A stretch of 64,000 nucleotides of DNA from Marmoricola sp. URHB0036 (GCF_000426045.1 NZ_AUEP01000004.1:248001-312000), one strand, 5' to 3'. Shown: positions 18,639 through 26,792, counted from the first letter of the stretch. Notes: generated by a model from the letters alone, not told the origin. Program-made: numbers and translations.

Positions 18639-19792
18639 GCACCCTGCTGACCAGCACCGACCGGCTGCTCGGGCCGGCCCCGGAGTACCCGCTCCCCCAC
18701 CTCGAGGCCCCCGAGCTGATCCGACTGGTCGAGGAAGCCGGTCTGACCGGACGCGGTGGAGGCGGCTTCCCCACCGCCCGCAAGCTGGCGTCGGTGGCCG
18801 GGCACCTCCCCGTCGTCGTCGGCAACGCGATGGAGGGCGAGCCGCTCAGCGCCAAGGACGCACTCCTGCTCGCCCGATCCCCCGGTCTCGTCGTCGACGG
18901 CCTGTCCCTCGTCGGTGCGGCCCTCGGCGCGAAGCGGCTCGTGCTCGCCCTCGGACCACGGATCCCCGCCGAGCCGGTGCAGCTCGCGGCCCGGGGCACG
19001 CGGGTCGAGGTGCGGCTGCTGCCCGGTGGGTTCGTGGCCGGGCAGGAGTCCGCACTGGTCAACCTGCTGGACGGCCGCCCCGGCGTGCCCTCCGACCCGC
19101 GGGTGCCGGTCTTCCACCGGGGCGTCGACGGGCGACCGACCCTGGTGCTGAACGCCGAGACGCTCGCCCAGCTGGCCCTGATCGCCCGCAACGGCGCCGC
19201 CTGGTTCCGGGCTGTGGGCACCCCGTCGGACCCCGGCACCTTCCTGGCCACGATCAGCGCCACCGGCCCCACGACCCTGAGGCACCCCGGTGTGCTCGAG
19301 ATCGCACGCGGCCTGCCGTTGCGCTCGGCCCTCCGGACGGCCGGCGCCGACCTCGACCGGGTCACCGGCGTCCTGGTCGGCGGCTACCACGGAGCCTGGG
19401 TGCCGCCCGACGCGGACGTGCTGCTCACCGTCGACGACCTCGCCAGGTTCCGGGCGTCGCCGGGCGCGGGCGTCCTCCTCGTCCTCGACCGGGACACCTG
19501 TCCGCTGGCGCACGCGGCGACCATCGCGCGGTACCTCGCGGGGCAGAGTGCCCGTCAGTGCGGTCCCTGTGTCAACGGGATGCCGCTGCTGGCCGACGCC
19601 CTGGCCCGGCTCGCCTCGCCGGGGACGGCGACGACCGTCACCGAGGTCGAGCGGCTCCGCGGGCTGGTCGACGGACGCGGCGCCTGCGCCCACCCGGACG
19701 GGACGGCGCGGTTCGTGGCCAGCACGATGCAGGTCTTCGCCGCCCACGTGCAGCAGCACCTGGAAGGAGCCTGCGATGCGGATCCACGTTGA
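18635..19792 (+). CDS. NuoF-like NADH/FMN flavoprotein with Fe-S binding region
   Basis: 385 aa, similar to the 51-kDa NADH-oxidising subunit of complex I but standing alone, without NuoE, NuoG or other complex I genes. The NADH/FMN site has GRGGGGFPTARK at 39-50 and GNAMEGEPLSAKDA (EGEP at 67-70). A SLBB-like stretch follows. The C-terminal Fe-S region reads ARQCGPCVNG, with Cys309 and Cys312 and a later Cys351; the first Cys of the usual CxxCxxC is Ala. It should take electrons from NADH and feed the haem membrane protein and/or ferredoxin. Start and end overlap its neighbours. Confidence 0.85.
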   Translation: MSTLLTSTDRLLGPAPEYPLPHLEAPELIRLVEEAGLTGRGGGGFPTARKLASVAGHLPVVVGNAMEGEPLSAKDALLLARSPGLVVDGLSLVGAALGAKRLVLALGPRIPAEPVQLAARGTRVEVRLLPGGFVAGQESALVNLLDGRPGVPSDPRVPVFHRGVDGRPTLVLNAETLAQLALIARNGAAWFRAVGTPSDPGTFLATISATGPTTLRHPGVLEIARGLPLRSALRTAGADLDRVTGVLVGGYHGAWVPPDADVLLTVDDLARFRASPGAGVLLVLDRDTCPLAHAATIARYLAGQSARQCGPCVNGMPLLADALARLASPGTATTVTEVERLRGLVDGRGACAHPDGTARFVASTMQVFAAHVQQHLEGACDADPR

Positions 19793-19979
19793 CTGGACCC
19801 GGTGCGACGGCCACGGCGCCTGCGCCGAGCTGCTGCCCGAGCTGCTGACCACCGACGACTGGGGCTTCCCGCTGGTCACCGGGGACGAGCGGGACCCGCA
19901 GGTGACCGTCTCGCTCGCGGGGCACGCCCGCCGGGCGGTGAAGGCCTGCCCGTTGCAGGCGCTGAGGCTCGTGGACTAG
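19776..19979 (+). CDS. ferredoxin, single-cluster three-cysteine type
   Basis: 67 aa. Cys10, Cys16 and Cys58, with CxxxxxC near the N-terminus and CP at the end, is the pattern of [3Fe-4S] ferredoxins such as those serving actinobacterial P450s. The second position, where a fourth Cys would sit, is filled by His/Gly (DGHGAC). The acidic surface (DDWG, GDERD) suits partner docking. The start lies inside the NuoF-like gene (17-bp overlap) after AAGGAG. No P450 is nearby, so the expected partner is the NuoF-like flavoprotein. Its stop overlaps the converging methyltransferase stop (CTAG). Confidence 0.88.
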   Translation: MRIHVDWTRCDGHGACAELLPELLTTDDWGFPLVTGDERDPQVTVSLAGHARRAVKACPLQALRLVD

Positions 19980-20578
19980 GAGGCCGGCCGGGACTCCAGC
20001 ACGCGAAACCCCTTGGCGCTGGACAGCTTCTCGGTCGGGTAGCCCTGCTCGCCCAGCCAGCTGGCCAGCGAGTCCGAGCCGAGGTTCTTGCCGACCACCA
20101 TCAGCGCCCGGCCCTCGGGGCGCAGCCGCGGCAGCCAGGCGAGCAGCAGCTCGTGGAGGGCGTCCTTGCCGACCCTGATCGGGGGGTTCGACCAGATCTC
20201 GTCGTACGACGCAGCGGGGTCGACCTCGTCCGGCAGCACCGCCGTGAACCGGTCGGCCACCCCGAGGCGCTCGGCGTTCTCGCGGGCCAGCAGCAGGGCC
20301 CGCTCGTTGACGTCGACCGCCGTCACCCGGGCCTCCGGCACGGCGACCGCGATGGCCAGCCCGATCACGCCGTAGCCGCAGCCGAGGTCGAGCACCTCGC
20401 GTGCGTCCTCGGGAGGTGCCGCCTCACGCAGCAGCACGCCGGTGCCGATGTCGAGCCGACCCTGGGCGAACACCCCGGAGCCCGAGGTCAGCTCCAGCCA
20501 GTGCCCCCAGACGTTCGTGCGGACCGGCACCCGCTTGAAGGGAGTGGTCGGGTCCGCGGTGAAGTAGTGCTCGTCCAC
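19976..20578 (-). CDS. class I SAM-dependent methyltransferase (RsmC-like)
   Basis: 200 aa, one Rossmann methyltransferase domain. GTG start with AAGGAGG at an ideal distance. SAM-binding motif I LDLGCGYGVIG near 64, acidic VTAVDVNERAL motif II, and IWSNPPIRVGK, the NPP(Y/F/I) motif of N2-guanine and N6-adenine methyltransferases. The order and the N-terminal GVFAQGRLDIGTGVLL resemble the catalytic half of RsmC (16S rRNA G1207), without the second domain. An rRNA target is likely but the exact base is not shown. Convergent with the ferredoxin gene. Confidence 0.85.
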   Translation of the reverse strand: MDEHYFTADPTTPFKRVPVRTNVWGHWLELTSGSGVFAQGRLDIGTGVLLREAAPPEDAREVLDLGCGYGVIGLAIAVAVPEARVTAVDVNERALLLARENAERLGVADRFTAVLPDEVDPAASYDEIWSNPPIRVGKDALHELLLAWLPRLRPEGRALMVVGKNLGSDSLASWLGEQGYPTEKLSSAKGFRVLESRPAS

Positions 20579-20690
20579 GAGACCTCCTTACGTGCCGTTC
20601 GGCGTCCACACCCACGCGCCGCCGCCAACCTATCCACAGGTCCGGAGACGGCACTGGCCCGGGGGCCGGGCGATGGACTGTGCTGCCGCC

Positions 20691-21056
20691 ATGACCGAAC
20701 AGCTCAGCACCAGCAGCCTCGCCTCCGGCCACGTCAACGCCGTGACCCTCGTGGGACGGGTCAGCGCCGTCCCCGATTCCCGTGACCTGCCCAGTGGCGA
20801 CCGGCTCGTCACCCTGCGCATCGTCGTCGACCGTCCACCCGTCCGCGGCAGCACCAAGCGGGCGGTCGACGTCATCGACGTGGCCTGCTGGTCCAAGCGC
20901 ACCCAGCGCACCGCCACCTCCCTGGGGCCCGACGACGCGGTGCGGGTGGAGGGGTCGCTGCGTCGGCGGTTCTTCGCCACCGGCAGCGGGCGGGCGAGCC
21001 GCTACGAGGTCGAGGCCGGCCGTCTTGCCCGGGTGACCCTCCCCCATGTCGACTGA
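20691..21056 (+). CDS. short single-stranded DNA-binding protein paralogue
   Basis: 121 aa from ATG 20691 (ATG 20673 would add six residues). OB-fold of the SSB family: NAVTLVGRVSAVPDSRDLPS at the first strands, LVTLRIVVDRPP, then IDVACWSKRTQRTATSL and VRVEGSLRRRFF. It ends in ARVTLPHVD straight after the fold, so it lacks both the Gly/Gln-rich linker and the acidic C-terminal tip with which housekeeping SSB recruits partners. It is therefore probably a second, specialised SSB. It has its own start region and stops 2 bp before rmd, which converges on it. Confidence 0.8.
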   Translation: MTEQLSTSSLASGHVNAVTLVGRVSAVPDSRDLPSGDRLVTLRIVVDRPPVRGSTKRAVDVIDVACWSKRTQRTATSLGPDDAVRVEGSLRRRFFATGSGRASRYEVEAGRLARVTLPHVD

Positions 21057-21058
21057 CC

Positions 21059-21982
21059 TCAGTCGCGGTGCGCCAGTCGCTCCGCGACGTAGTCCCGCAC
21101 GGTGTCCTCGACCTCGTGCGCGGGCTCCCAGCCGGTCACCCGGCTCAGCCGGGCGTGGTCGCCGGTGATCGACCGCGGGTCGTTGGGCCGGATCCGCGAC
21201 TCGTCGACCGACCGCTCGAGGTCCTGGAGCCCGAGGCCGGCCAGCGCCAGCTCGCACAGCTCGTCGCCCGTGCGGGCCCGTCCGCTGCACACGTTGAACA
21301 CGCGGTCGTCGGCGAAGTCCGGCCCGAGCTCGGCCTCGAGCAAGAGGCGGTAGGCGTGGGCGACGTCGCGTACGTCGGTGTAGTCGCGCTCCGTGCTGAG
21401 GTCGCCGGTGCGCATCGGCCGACCCTCGGCGGCGGCCGAGAGGGCCTCGGTGACGAGGTCGGGCAGGACGAAGCCCTCACCCTGGCCCGGGCCGATGTGG
21501 TTGAACGGCCGGGCGACGACGAGGTCGAGGCCGCGTCCGGCGTAGTAGGCGACCAGGTTCTCCACCAGCAGCTTGCTGACGACGTACGGCGAGTTGGTCG
21601 AGACCCGTCCCGACTCGTCGATCGGCTGCGGCTGGAACGCGTCGTACACCGCGCCGCTGCTGACCACGAGCACCCTGGCTCGGGAGCCGGCCTCCTGCAT
21701 CGCCTCACACATCGTGGTGACCATGGCGCTGTTGGTCTCGACGTACCGCTGGGGCGCCGAGAAAGATGGTCCCACCGCCGAGAGGCCGGCGAGGTGAACG
21801 ACCGCGTCGACGTCCTCGAGCGCGGCCGGCCACTCCTGGGTCAGGTCGCAGGAGAGGAACGGCACGCCGAGGTCGGCGGTCTCCAGGTTGCTCACGGCGA
21901 CGGGGTCGTGCCCGGTCTCCAGCAGCTCACGAACGAGGTGCGGGCCGACGAAGCCGGTCGCCCCCGTGACAGCGACACGCAT
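21059..21982 (-). CDS. rmd: GDP-4-keto-6-deoxy-D-mannose reductase (GDP-D-rhamnose synthase)
   Basis: 307 aa short-chain dehydrogenase/epimerase. NAD(P)-binding GATGFVG at 7-13, catalytic Ser-Tyr-Lys as VVSSGAVY and YVVSK, and the RMD-type C-terminus RDYTDVRDVAHAYRLLLE, VFNVCSG, SRIRPNDPRSI. With gmd only 8 bp upstream, it should reduce the C4 ketone of the Gmd product to GDP-D-rhamnose. An epimerase-reductase making GDP-L-fucose is the alternative, but the RPND and VCSG signatures fit Rmd better. Last gene of the second sugar operon. Confidence 0.85.
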   Translation of the reverse strand: MRVAVTGATGFVGPHLVRELLETGHDPVAVSNLETADLGVPFLSCDLTQEWPAALEDVDAVVHLAGLSAVGPSFSAPQRYVETNSAMVTTMCEAMQEAGSRARVLVVSSGAVYDAFQPQPIDESGRVSTNSPYVVSKLLVENLVAYYAGRGLDLVVARPFNHIGPGQGEGFVLPDLVTEALSAAAEGRPMRTGDLSTERDYTDVRDVAHAYRLLLEAELGPDFADDRVFNVCSGRARTGDELCELALAGLGLQDLERSVDESRIRPNDPRSITGDHARLSRVTGWEPAHEVEDTVRDYVAERLAHRD

Positions 21983-21990
21983 CGTCGGAG

Positions 21991-22980
21991 TCAGCGCTTC
22001 TGCAGGGCGACGTCGTGCTCGACCATCAGCCGGACCAGGCCGGGGAGGTCGTAGTCCCGCTTCCAGCCCAGCACCCGCTCGGCCTTGGCGGAGTCACCGA
22101 GCAGGATGTCCACCTCGGCCGGGCGCATGAAGGCAGGGTCCTGCTTGACGTAGGGACGCCAGTCATCGACGCCGATTTCGGCGAACGCGAGGGCCAGGAA
22201 GTCCTCGATCGAGTGGGTCGCGCCGGAGGCGAGCACGAAGTCGTCGGGCTCGTCGTGCTGGAGCATCTGCCACATCCCGCGGACGTAGTCGCCGGCGTAC
22301 CCCCAGTCCCGCTTGGGCCACAGGTCGCCGAGCACGACGTGGTCGGCGGTGCCGGCGTCGATGCGCGCGACGGCATCGGTGATCTTGCGGGTCACGAACT
22401 CGAGTCCGCGCCGTGGCCCTTCGTGGTTGAACAGGATCCCGGTCGCCGCGAACATGTCGTAGCTCTCGCGGTAGTTGCGGGTGATCCAGTGCCCGTAGAG
22501 CTTGGCGACGCCGTACGGGCTGCGCGGGTGGAACAGCGAGTCCTCGTTGTAGCCGGTGCCGGGGCGGTTGTAGTCGAGACCGCCGAACATCTCCGAGGTG
22601 GAGGCCTGGTAGAAGCGGGCCCTGTCCTTGAAGCCGGCGATCCGGATCGCCTCCAGCAGGTTCAGCACTCCCTTGCCGGTGATGTCCGCGGTGAGCTGCG
22701 GGTTGCGGAAGGAGAAGCCGACGTGGCTGACCGCGGCGAGGTTGTAGACCTCGTCGGGCTGGGAGGCCTCGACGGCCTGGATCAGCGAGGTCTGGTCGGT
22801 GAGGTCGGCCTCGATCAGGGTGACGTAGGGGAACTCGTCGATGACCGCCTCGCGGCGCGCGTTGCGCTGGCCGCGGATCAGGCCGAAGACCTCGTAGCCC
22901 TTCTCGTGGAGCAGCTCGGTGAGGTGCCCGCCGTCCTGCCCGGTGATCCCGGTGATGAGGGCTCGCTTGGCGTCCGCCAC
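21991..22980 (-). CDS. gmd: GDP-mannose 4,6-dehydratase
   Basis: 329 aa. Converts GDP-D-mannose to GDP-4-keto-6-deoxy-D-mannose, the precursor of GDP-D-rhamnose and other deoxysugars. Typical signatures: GITGQDGGHLTELLHEKGY, YNLAAVSHVGFSF, TSEMFGG with catalytic Thr/Glu, YGVAKLYGHWITRNYRE (Tyr/Lys pair) and a binding loop read as FNHEGPRRGLEF, where most homologues have NHESPRRG. GTG start with AAAGGAA upstream. It leads rmd in the operon and follows the large glycosyltransferase by 70 bp. Confidence 0.94.
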   Translation of the reverse strand: MADAKRALITGITGQDGGHLTELLHEKGYEVFGLIRGQRNARREAVIDEFPYVTLIEADLTDQTSLIQAVEASQPDEVYNLAAVSHVGFSFRNPQLTADITGKGVLNLLEAIRIAGFKDRARFYQASTSEMFGGLDYNRPGTGYNEDSLFHPRSPYGVAKLYGHWITRNYRESYDMFAATGILFNHEGPRRGLEFVTRKITDAVARIDAGTADHVVLGDLWPKRDWGYAGDYVRGMWQMLQHDEPDDFVLASGATHSIEDFLALAFAEIGVDDWRPYVKQDPAFMRPAEVDILLGDSAKAERVLGWKRDYDLPGLVRLMVEHDVALQKR

Positions 22981-23050
22981 GGGTGTTCCTTTCGTGCGGC
23001 TGTCTCGGCAGCGGCCATCGTATCGGCGAGGCCGGATCCGGCCCGCCCGG

Positions 23051-25339
23051 CTACCGGGCGAGCCGGTCGTAGTACTTGACGGGTCGCTCGTCGGCGCCGA
23101 CCACCACGAGGGTGGCGAGGTAGCGCAGGCCGGCTGCCCGCACCGGTCGGCCGTCGAGCTGGAGGAAGAACTCCACGTCGTGGACGCCCCTGCGGGTGCC
23201 CTCGACCGCGAGCGACACGAACCCCGACTCGTAGCTGTCCCAGCGGTCGCTGCGTCGCCGGATCCCGGTCTCGTGCACGGGTCCGTCGCCGACCCGGTAG
23301 GAGAGGCCGATGTCGTGCGCGGCCGTCCCCCGAGCCAGCAGCTGGTAGGCGATGTCGAGGGAGACGTGGGTGCCCTCGGCCACCGTCATGAGCTGGGGCA
23401 GTCCGGCGACCAGCAGCTGCACGGCGTCCCCGGCGAACCGGATGGCGCCGTGGGCGAGGTCGTTGGCCCTCAGCTGGCGCTCGTTGCGGAGCTGGAGGGT
23501 CGGGTTGCGCTCGAAGGCCGGCTCGACCGTCGTACGGACCGCTCGCTTGTCGAACAGGGAGGGGTGGGTGGTCACCGCGTGGTCGAGGTACGCCGACCAG
23601 CCACCGATCCGGCTCGTTCCGGCCTCCCGGTCGGCCCAGGCACCGGCCTCCCGGAGCAGCTGCTTGTCGACGACCTGCGGCCGGTCTCCGGCGTACCCGA
23701 GCAGCTCGAGGCCCCGCGGTCCGAGGATGCTCGCCGTGGCCCGCTGCCGTTCGTCGAGGTCGTCCTCACGGCGGGTCCAGCGGGTCAGCTCGCCGAGGTG
23801 GTACGCCGTCATCCGCCCCTCCGGCGTGACGAACGCGTCGAGCGTGACCTCGCCAGACGGGAGGTGGGTCTCGTCGAGCAGCACGAACACGTCGTCGACC
23901 TCGTCCAGCTCGGCCAGCCCGGTCGGCAGCGTGGGGTCGTCCCACCCACGTCCGGCCGGCAGGAGACTCCGGTCGACCGGGACGACCGGGACCCGCGTCG
24001 GTGTCTTCCGCACCCTCGCGAGCGCTCGCCGCGGAGCCACCACGACGAGCTCGGTGGCGAGGTCGGTGCGCTCGCCCCAGGCAGCGAGAGCGCGCCGGAG
24101 CCGGGCCGGGTGGTCACCCAGCACGACCAGCTGGAGCCGCTCCGGGCGGCCCTCGGCAAGGCGTCGCCCGTCCGCTGGCAGGCCTCGCAGGGCGGCCTCG
24201 ATCGTCCGCGTCACCGTGTCCCACGACAGCGGACGGAAGCTCTCCCGGATGTGCCGTTCACGGGCAGCGAGCAGGTCGGGGTCGCCGAGGTACTGCGCCA
24301 GCGTCTCCGCGACCTCGGGGACCAGGTTGTGCCAGACGAAGTCGCAGGCGTCGCCACCCACCTCCGGCATGCCGCTGCCGTACGACGCGACGGTGACCCG
24401 GCCGTGCGCCAGTGCCTCCGCGATCGGGAGCCCGTAGCCCTCGTAGCGGGAGAGGTAGAGGCAGGCCGTCGCCCGGCGGTAGAGCTCGGCGAGCAGGGCG
24501 TCACTCGGTGCCTGGATCCAGTGCACCCGTTCGCCGTACGACGGATGGCCGGTGATCGTGGCCACCGTGTCGTCCCGGATCCAGCCCTTGCGACCGGCCA
24601 GGACCAGGTGGACGTCCGGGTACTCCTCGGCGATCTCGTCGAAGGCCCGGAGTGCGACGAGGTGCTCCTTGCGCGGCTCGATCGTGCCCACGAACAGCAC
24701 GAACCGCCCGCCGGTCAACGGCTCGAGCAGCGCCAGCTCGTCGTCGCCGGGCGCGGAGACCTCCGGCAGGTCGCAGCCGAGCCGGGTGACCAGGGTCGGG
24801 ATGTGGCGTCGGACGTCGAGCTGTTCCTTGAGGTCGAGCAGGTCACGCTCGGCGCTGCGCGAGTCCGACATCACCAGGTCGCTCCAGGTGAGCACCGCCG
24901 ACAGGTACACCACCCAGTTGGCCGAGGTCGTCTCGTGCACGACCTCCGGCACCTTCAGCGGGACCAGGTCGTAGACGTAGCTCACGATGGTCACGCCCGC
25001 GTCCTTCAGACGGGGGTACAGCGTGGACCGCTTCAGCGGCGAGTTCCAGGCCGAGTCGAGGTCGAGGAACACGTCCGTCGTACCGAACGCGCCGATGTCG
25101 CGCCGACCGACCACCTCCGGCTCGTCGGTGGCACCGGCCAGCACCGCGAGCATCGAGGTCGTGTCCAGCTCGAGGTAGAGGTGCTCGATCGGGTCGAACC
25201 GGAGCATGAGCAGCTCCAGCTCGTCATCGGCCGCTGCGGCGAGCCGGGGCAGCACCTGCCCGACCACGCGCTGGATCCCCGTGCGCGCGCCGTGACGCAA
25301 CAGGTCGGAGACGTCGACGAAGACGGTCGTCCGGCTCAC
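23051..25339 (-). CDS. large glycosyltransferase: GT4 domain plus two C-terminal modules
   Basis: 762 aa. GTG start overlapping the upstream stop (GTGA); the frame is open further upstream, but that belongs to other genes. Residues 1-370 form a GT-B/GT4 transferase: GTRTGIQRV-like acceptor lobe near 18, FVGTIEPRKEH at 216-226 and the donor-binding pair E300/E308 in EGYGLPIAE. Residues about 385-620 form a second region with DDVFVLLDE and a WADREAG...WSAYLDH segment, faintly like Stealth-type phosphotransferases. The last 120 residues are a predicted beta-sandwich (LDIAYQLLARG...FFLQLDGR), like Wzt C-domains. It probably assembles a rhamnose-containing glycan with gmd and rmd. The later modules are tentative. 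Confidence 0.78.
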   Translation of the reverse strand: MSRTTVFVDVSDLLRHGARTGIQRVVGQVLPRLAAAADDELELLMLRFDPIEHLYLELDTTSMLAVLAGATDEPEVVGRRDIGAFGTTDVFLDLDSAWNSPLKRSTLYPRLKDAGVTIVSYVYDLVPLKVPEVVHETTSANWVVYLSAVLTWSDLVMSDSRSAERDLLDLKEQLDVRRHIPTLVTRLGCDLPEVSAPGDDELALLEPLTGGRFVLFVGTIEPRKEHLVALRAFDEIAEEYPDVHLVLAGRKGWIRDDTVATITGHPSYGERVHWIQAPSDALLAELYRRATACLYLSRYEGYGLPIAEALAHGRVTVASYGSGMPEVGGDACDFVWHNLVPEVAETLAQYLGDPDLLAARERHIRESFRPLSWDTVTRTIEAALRGLPADGRRLAEGRPERLQLVVLGDHPARLRRALAAWGERTDLATELVVVAPRRALARVRKTPTRVPVVPVDRSLLPAGRGWDDPTLPTGLAELDEVDDVFVLLDETHLPSGEVTLDAFVTPEGRMTAYHLGELTRWTRREDDLDERQRATASILGPRGLELLGYAGDRPQVVDKQLLREAGAWADREAGTSRIGGWSAYLDHAVTTHPSLFDKRAVRTTVEPAFERNPTLQLRNERQLRANDLAHGAIRFAGDAVQLLVAGLPQLMTVAEGTHVSLDIAYQLLARGTAAHDIGLSYRVGDGPVHETGIRRRSDRWDSYESGFVSLAVEGTRRGVHDVEFFLQLDGRPVRAAGLRYLATLVVVGADERPVKYYDRLAR

Positions 25340-25695
25340 GTGAAGTGCACCCGACGACGACTGTTGGCGAACGTCTTCGAGCCGAGGATCTGGTCCAGCA
25401 GCTCCTCGCGGGTCCTGGTGCCCTCGCGGAGCCAGCGCAGCCGGTGGTTGAGCTGCTTGGTGTTCGGTGCGACGTCGAGCAGCACGAGGTAGCAGCTCGC
25501 GATGAAGGACCGGTCGTCCTCGATGGCGAGCAGCGCGGCGCGGGGGACGTCGACCACGGACAGGTGGGCCACCGAGGGGTCGCGCAACGGCGGCGGTCGC
25601 AGCTTGCGCGCCGTGGCCTGCTCGGTGACCAGCGCCGCCAGGCGGGCGTAGACCTCGTCGAACTGCTGACCGGCCGTGCCCATCGACTCGGTCAC
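25336..25695 (-). CDS. DUF4214-like small protein
   Basis: 119 aa from GTG 25695, which overlaps the preceding 67-aa gene stop (GTGA). Residues about 55-110 (RSFIASCYLVLLDVAPNTKQ, then LRWLREGTRTREELLDQIL, then SKTF) match the helical pattern of DUF4214, a phycobilisome-linker-like repeat found in surface proteins and beside or inside exopolysaccharide glycosyltransferases. Its stop overlaps the glycosyltransferase start. It may act as a small adaptor for that enzyme. A longer in-frame open stretch upstream is dismissed because it has no start with ribosome site and overlaps the small gene. Confidence 0.68.
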   Translation of the reverse strand: MTESMGTAGQQFDEVYARLAALVTEQATARKLRPPPLRDPSVAHLSVVDVPRAALLAIEDDRSFIASCYLVLLDVAPNTKQLNHRLRWLREGTRTREELLDQILGSKTFANSRRRVHFT

Positions 25696-25895
25696 CGTCG
25701 GCCCAGCCTGCCGGCCCTGGCCGCGGCCCGCTGGACCAGGGAGCCGAGCCGCGAGCGGCTGCGCCGACGCCGGAACGAGCGATCGACCGCGGACGACGCG
25801 TCGGGCTGCACCGACACGGCACCGAAGGTGCCGCCCTTGGCGTCCAGGATCCGGCGATGCAGGGCCGTCAGGTCCCGGGGACCTGCTCCGGTCAT
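25692..25895 (-). CDS. small basic protein, 67 aa, unknown
   Basis: ATG 25895 with GGAGAG eight nt upstream. The N-terminal half is mixed (LTALHRRILDAKGGTFGAVS). The C-terminal half is strongly basic: SFRRRRSRSRLGSLVQRAAA and a final RAGRLGRR, suggesting contact with nucleic acid, acidic lipid or a partner surface. It overlaps the DUF4214-like gene by GTGA, and is the first of three coupled genes ending in the 762-aa glycosyltransferase. No family recognised. The ribosome site and both overlaps support it as a real gene. Confidence 0.62.
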   Translation of the reverse strand: MTGAGPRDLTALHRRILDAKGGTFGAVSVQPDASSAVDRSFRRRRSRSRLGSLVQRAAARAGRLGRR

Positions 25896-25951
25896 GGTGA
25901 CTCTCCTGGTTCGTGCCACTCCGAGCCCTGACGGGTTGCCGCCAACGCACA

Positions 25952-26779
25952 CTACAGCGGACCACGCACCCGCCGGGAGGCGTGCGCCCGCACCGCGAGC
26001 TCGTCGTCCGGCGGGTACCGCACCTCCTCCAGGGTGAGCCCGTGCGCGTGCACCACCGTCACCGCCGGGTCGCGCACACCGGCAGCGAGCACGGCGTGCG
26101 CCCACTCCGGCTCCCGCCTCCCCTCGCCCACGGAGAGCAGGCAGCCCACCAGTGCCCGCACCATGTTGTGGCAGAAGGCGTCGGCCCGGACCGCCGCCAC
26201 CAGCAAGCCCCCGTCCCGGCTCCAGCCGAGGTCGAGCAACGTCCTGGTCGTGGTGGCACCCTCGCGCTTGCGGCAGAAGGCGGCGAAGTCGTGCTCCCCG
26301 ACCAGGAGGGCCGCGGCGGCGTTCATCGCCACCTCGTCGAGGGCCCGTGGCCAGGCGAGGACGTGCCCCCGGGTCAGCGGATCCACCGAAGCCGCCCGGT
26401 CTGCCACCCGGTAGGCGTAGCGCCGCCACAGCGCCGAGAAGCGTGCGTCGAAGCCGTCGGCCGCCTCGGCGACGGCGTGGACCCGGACATCCAGGTCGAG
26501 CACCCCGTTGAGCCGGCGTACCAGCGCGTCCTCGGGCGGCTCCGGGCTCCGTCCGGCCGCGGCCACCACGGCGTCGGCGTCGACGTCCACGTGGGCCACC
26601 TGGCCGCGCGCGTGCACCCCGGTGTCGGTGCGACCGGCCACGGTGACGGACGTGCCCGTCGTGCGCAGCACCGTGTCCAGTGCCTGCTCGAGCTCTCCCT
26701 GCACGGTGCGCAGGCCGTGCTGCCGGGCCCAGCCGTGGAAGGCGGATCCGTCGTAGGCGAGGTCGATGCGCAGCCGCAC
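25952..26779 (-). CDS. truA: tRNA pseudouridine(38-40) synthase
   Basis: 275 aa from GTG 26779, with TAGGTT 7 nt upstream (leaderless). TruA isomerises uridines 38-40 of the tRNA anticodon arm. The catalytic Asp is in [25 protein letters not shown] opens the first domain; [16 protein letters not shown] and [14 protein letters not shown] are conserved in the second. Often near rplQ in bacteria, it is here separated from it by two genes on the other strand. Confidence 0.95.
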   Translation of the reverse strand: MRLRIDLAYDGSAFHGWARQHGLRTVQGELEQALDTVLRTTGTSVTVAGRTDTGVHARGQVAHVDVDADAVVAAAGRSPEPPEDALVRRLNGVLDLDVRVHAVAEAADGFDARFSALWRRYAYRVADRAASVDPLTRGHVLAWPRALDEVAMNAAAALLVGEHDFAAFCRKREGATTTRTLLDLGWSRDGGLLVAAVRADAFCHNMVRALVGCLLSVGEGRREPEWAHAVLAAGVRDPAVTVVHAHGLTLEEVRYPPDDELAVRAHASRRVRGPL

Positions 26780-26786
26780 GGCCGCC

Positions 26787-26792
26787 AACCTA
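26787..26792 (-). promoter_or_regulatory. -10 element, leaderless start of truA
   Basis: TAGGTT on the minus strand, 7 nt before GTG 26779. The opposite start (26823) is only 44 bp away, so the divergent promoters overlap. Confidence 0.45.

Noticed and set aside
25696-25965. Upstream extension of the DUF4214-like protein to 209 aa
   Set aside because: The sequence is Arg/Gly/Pro-rich shadow of the 67-aa gene; GTGA coupling at 25692-25695 fits better.
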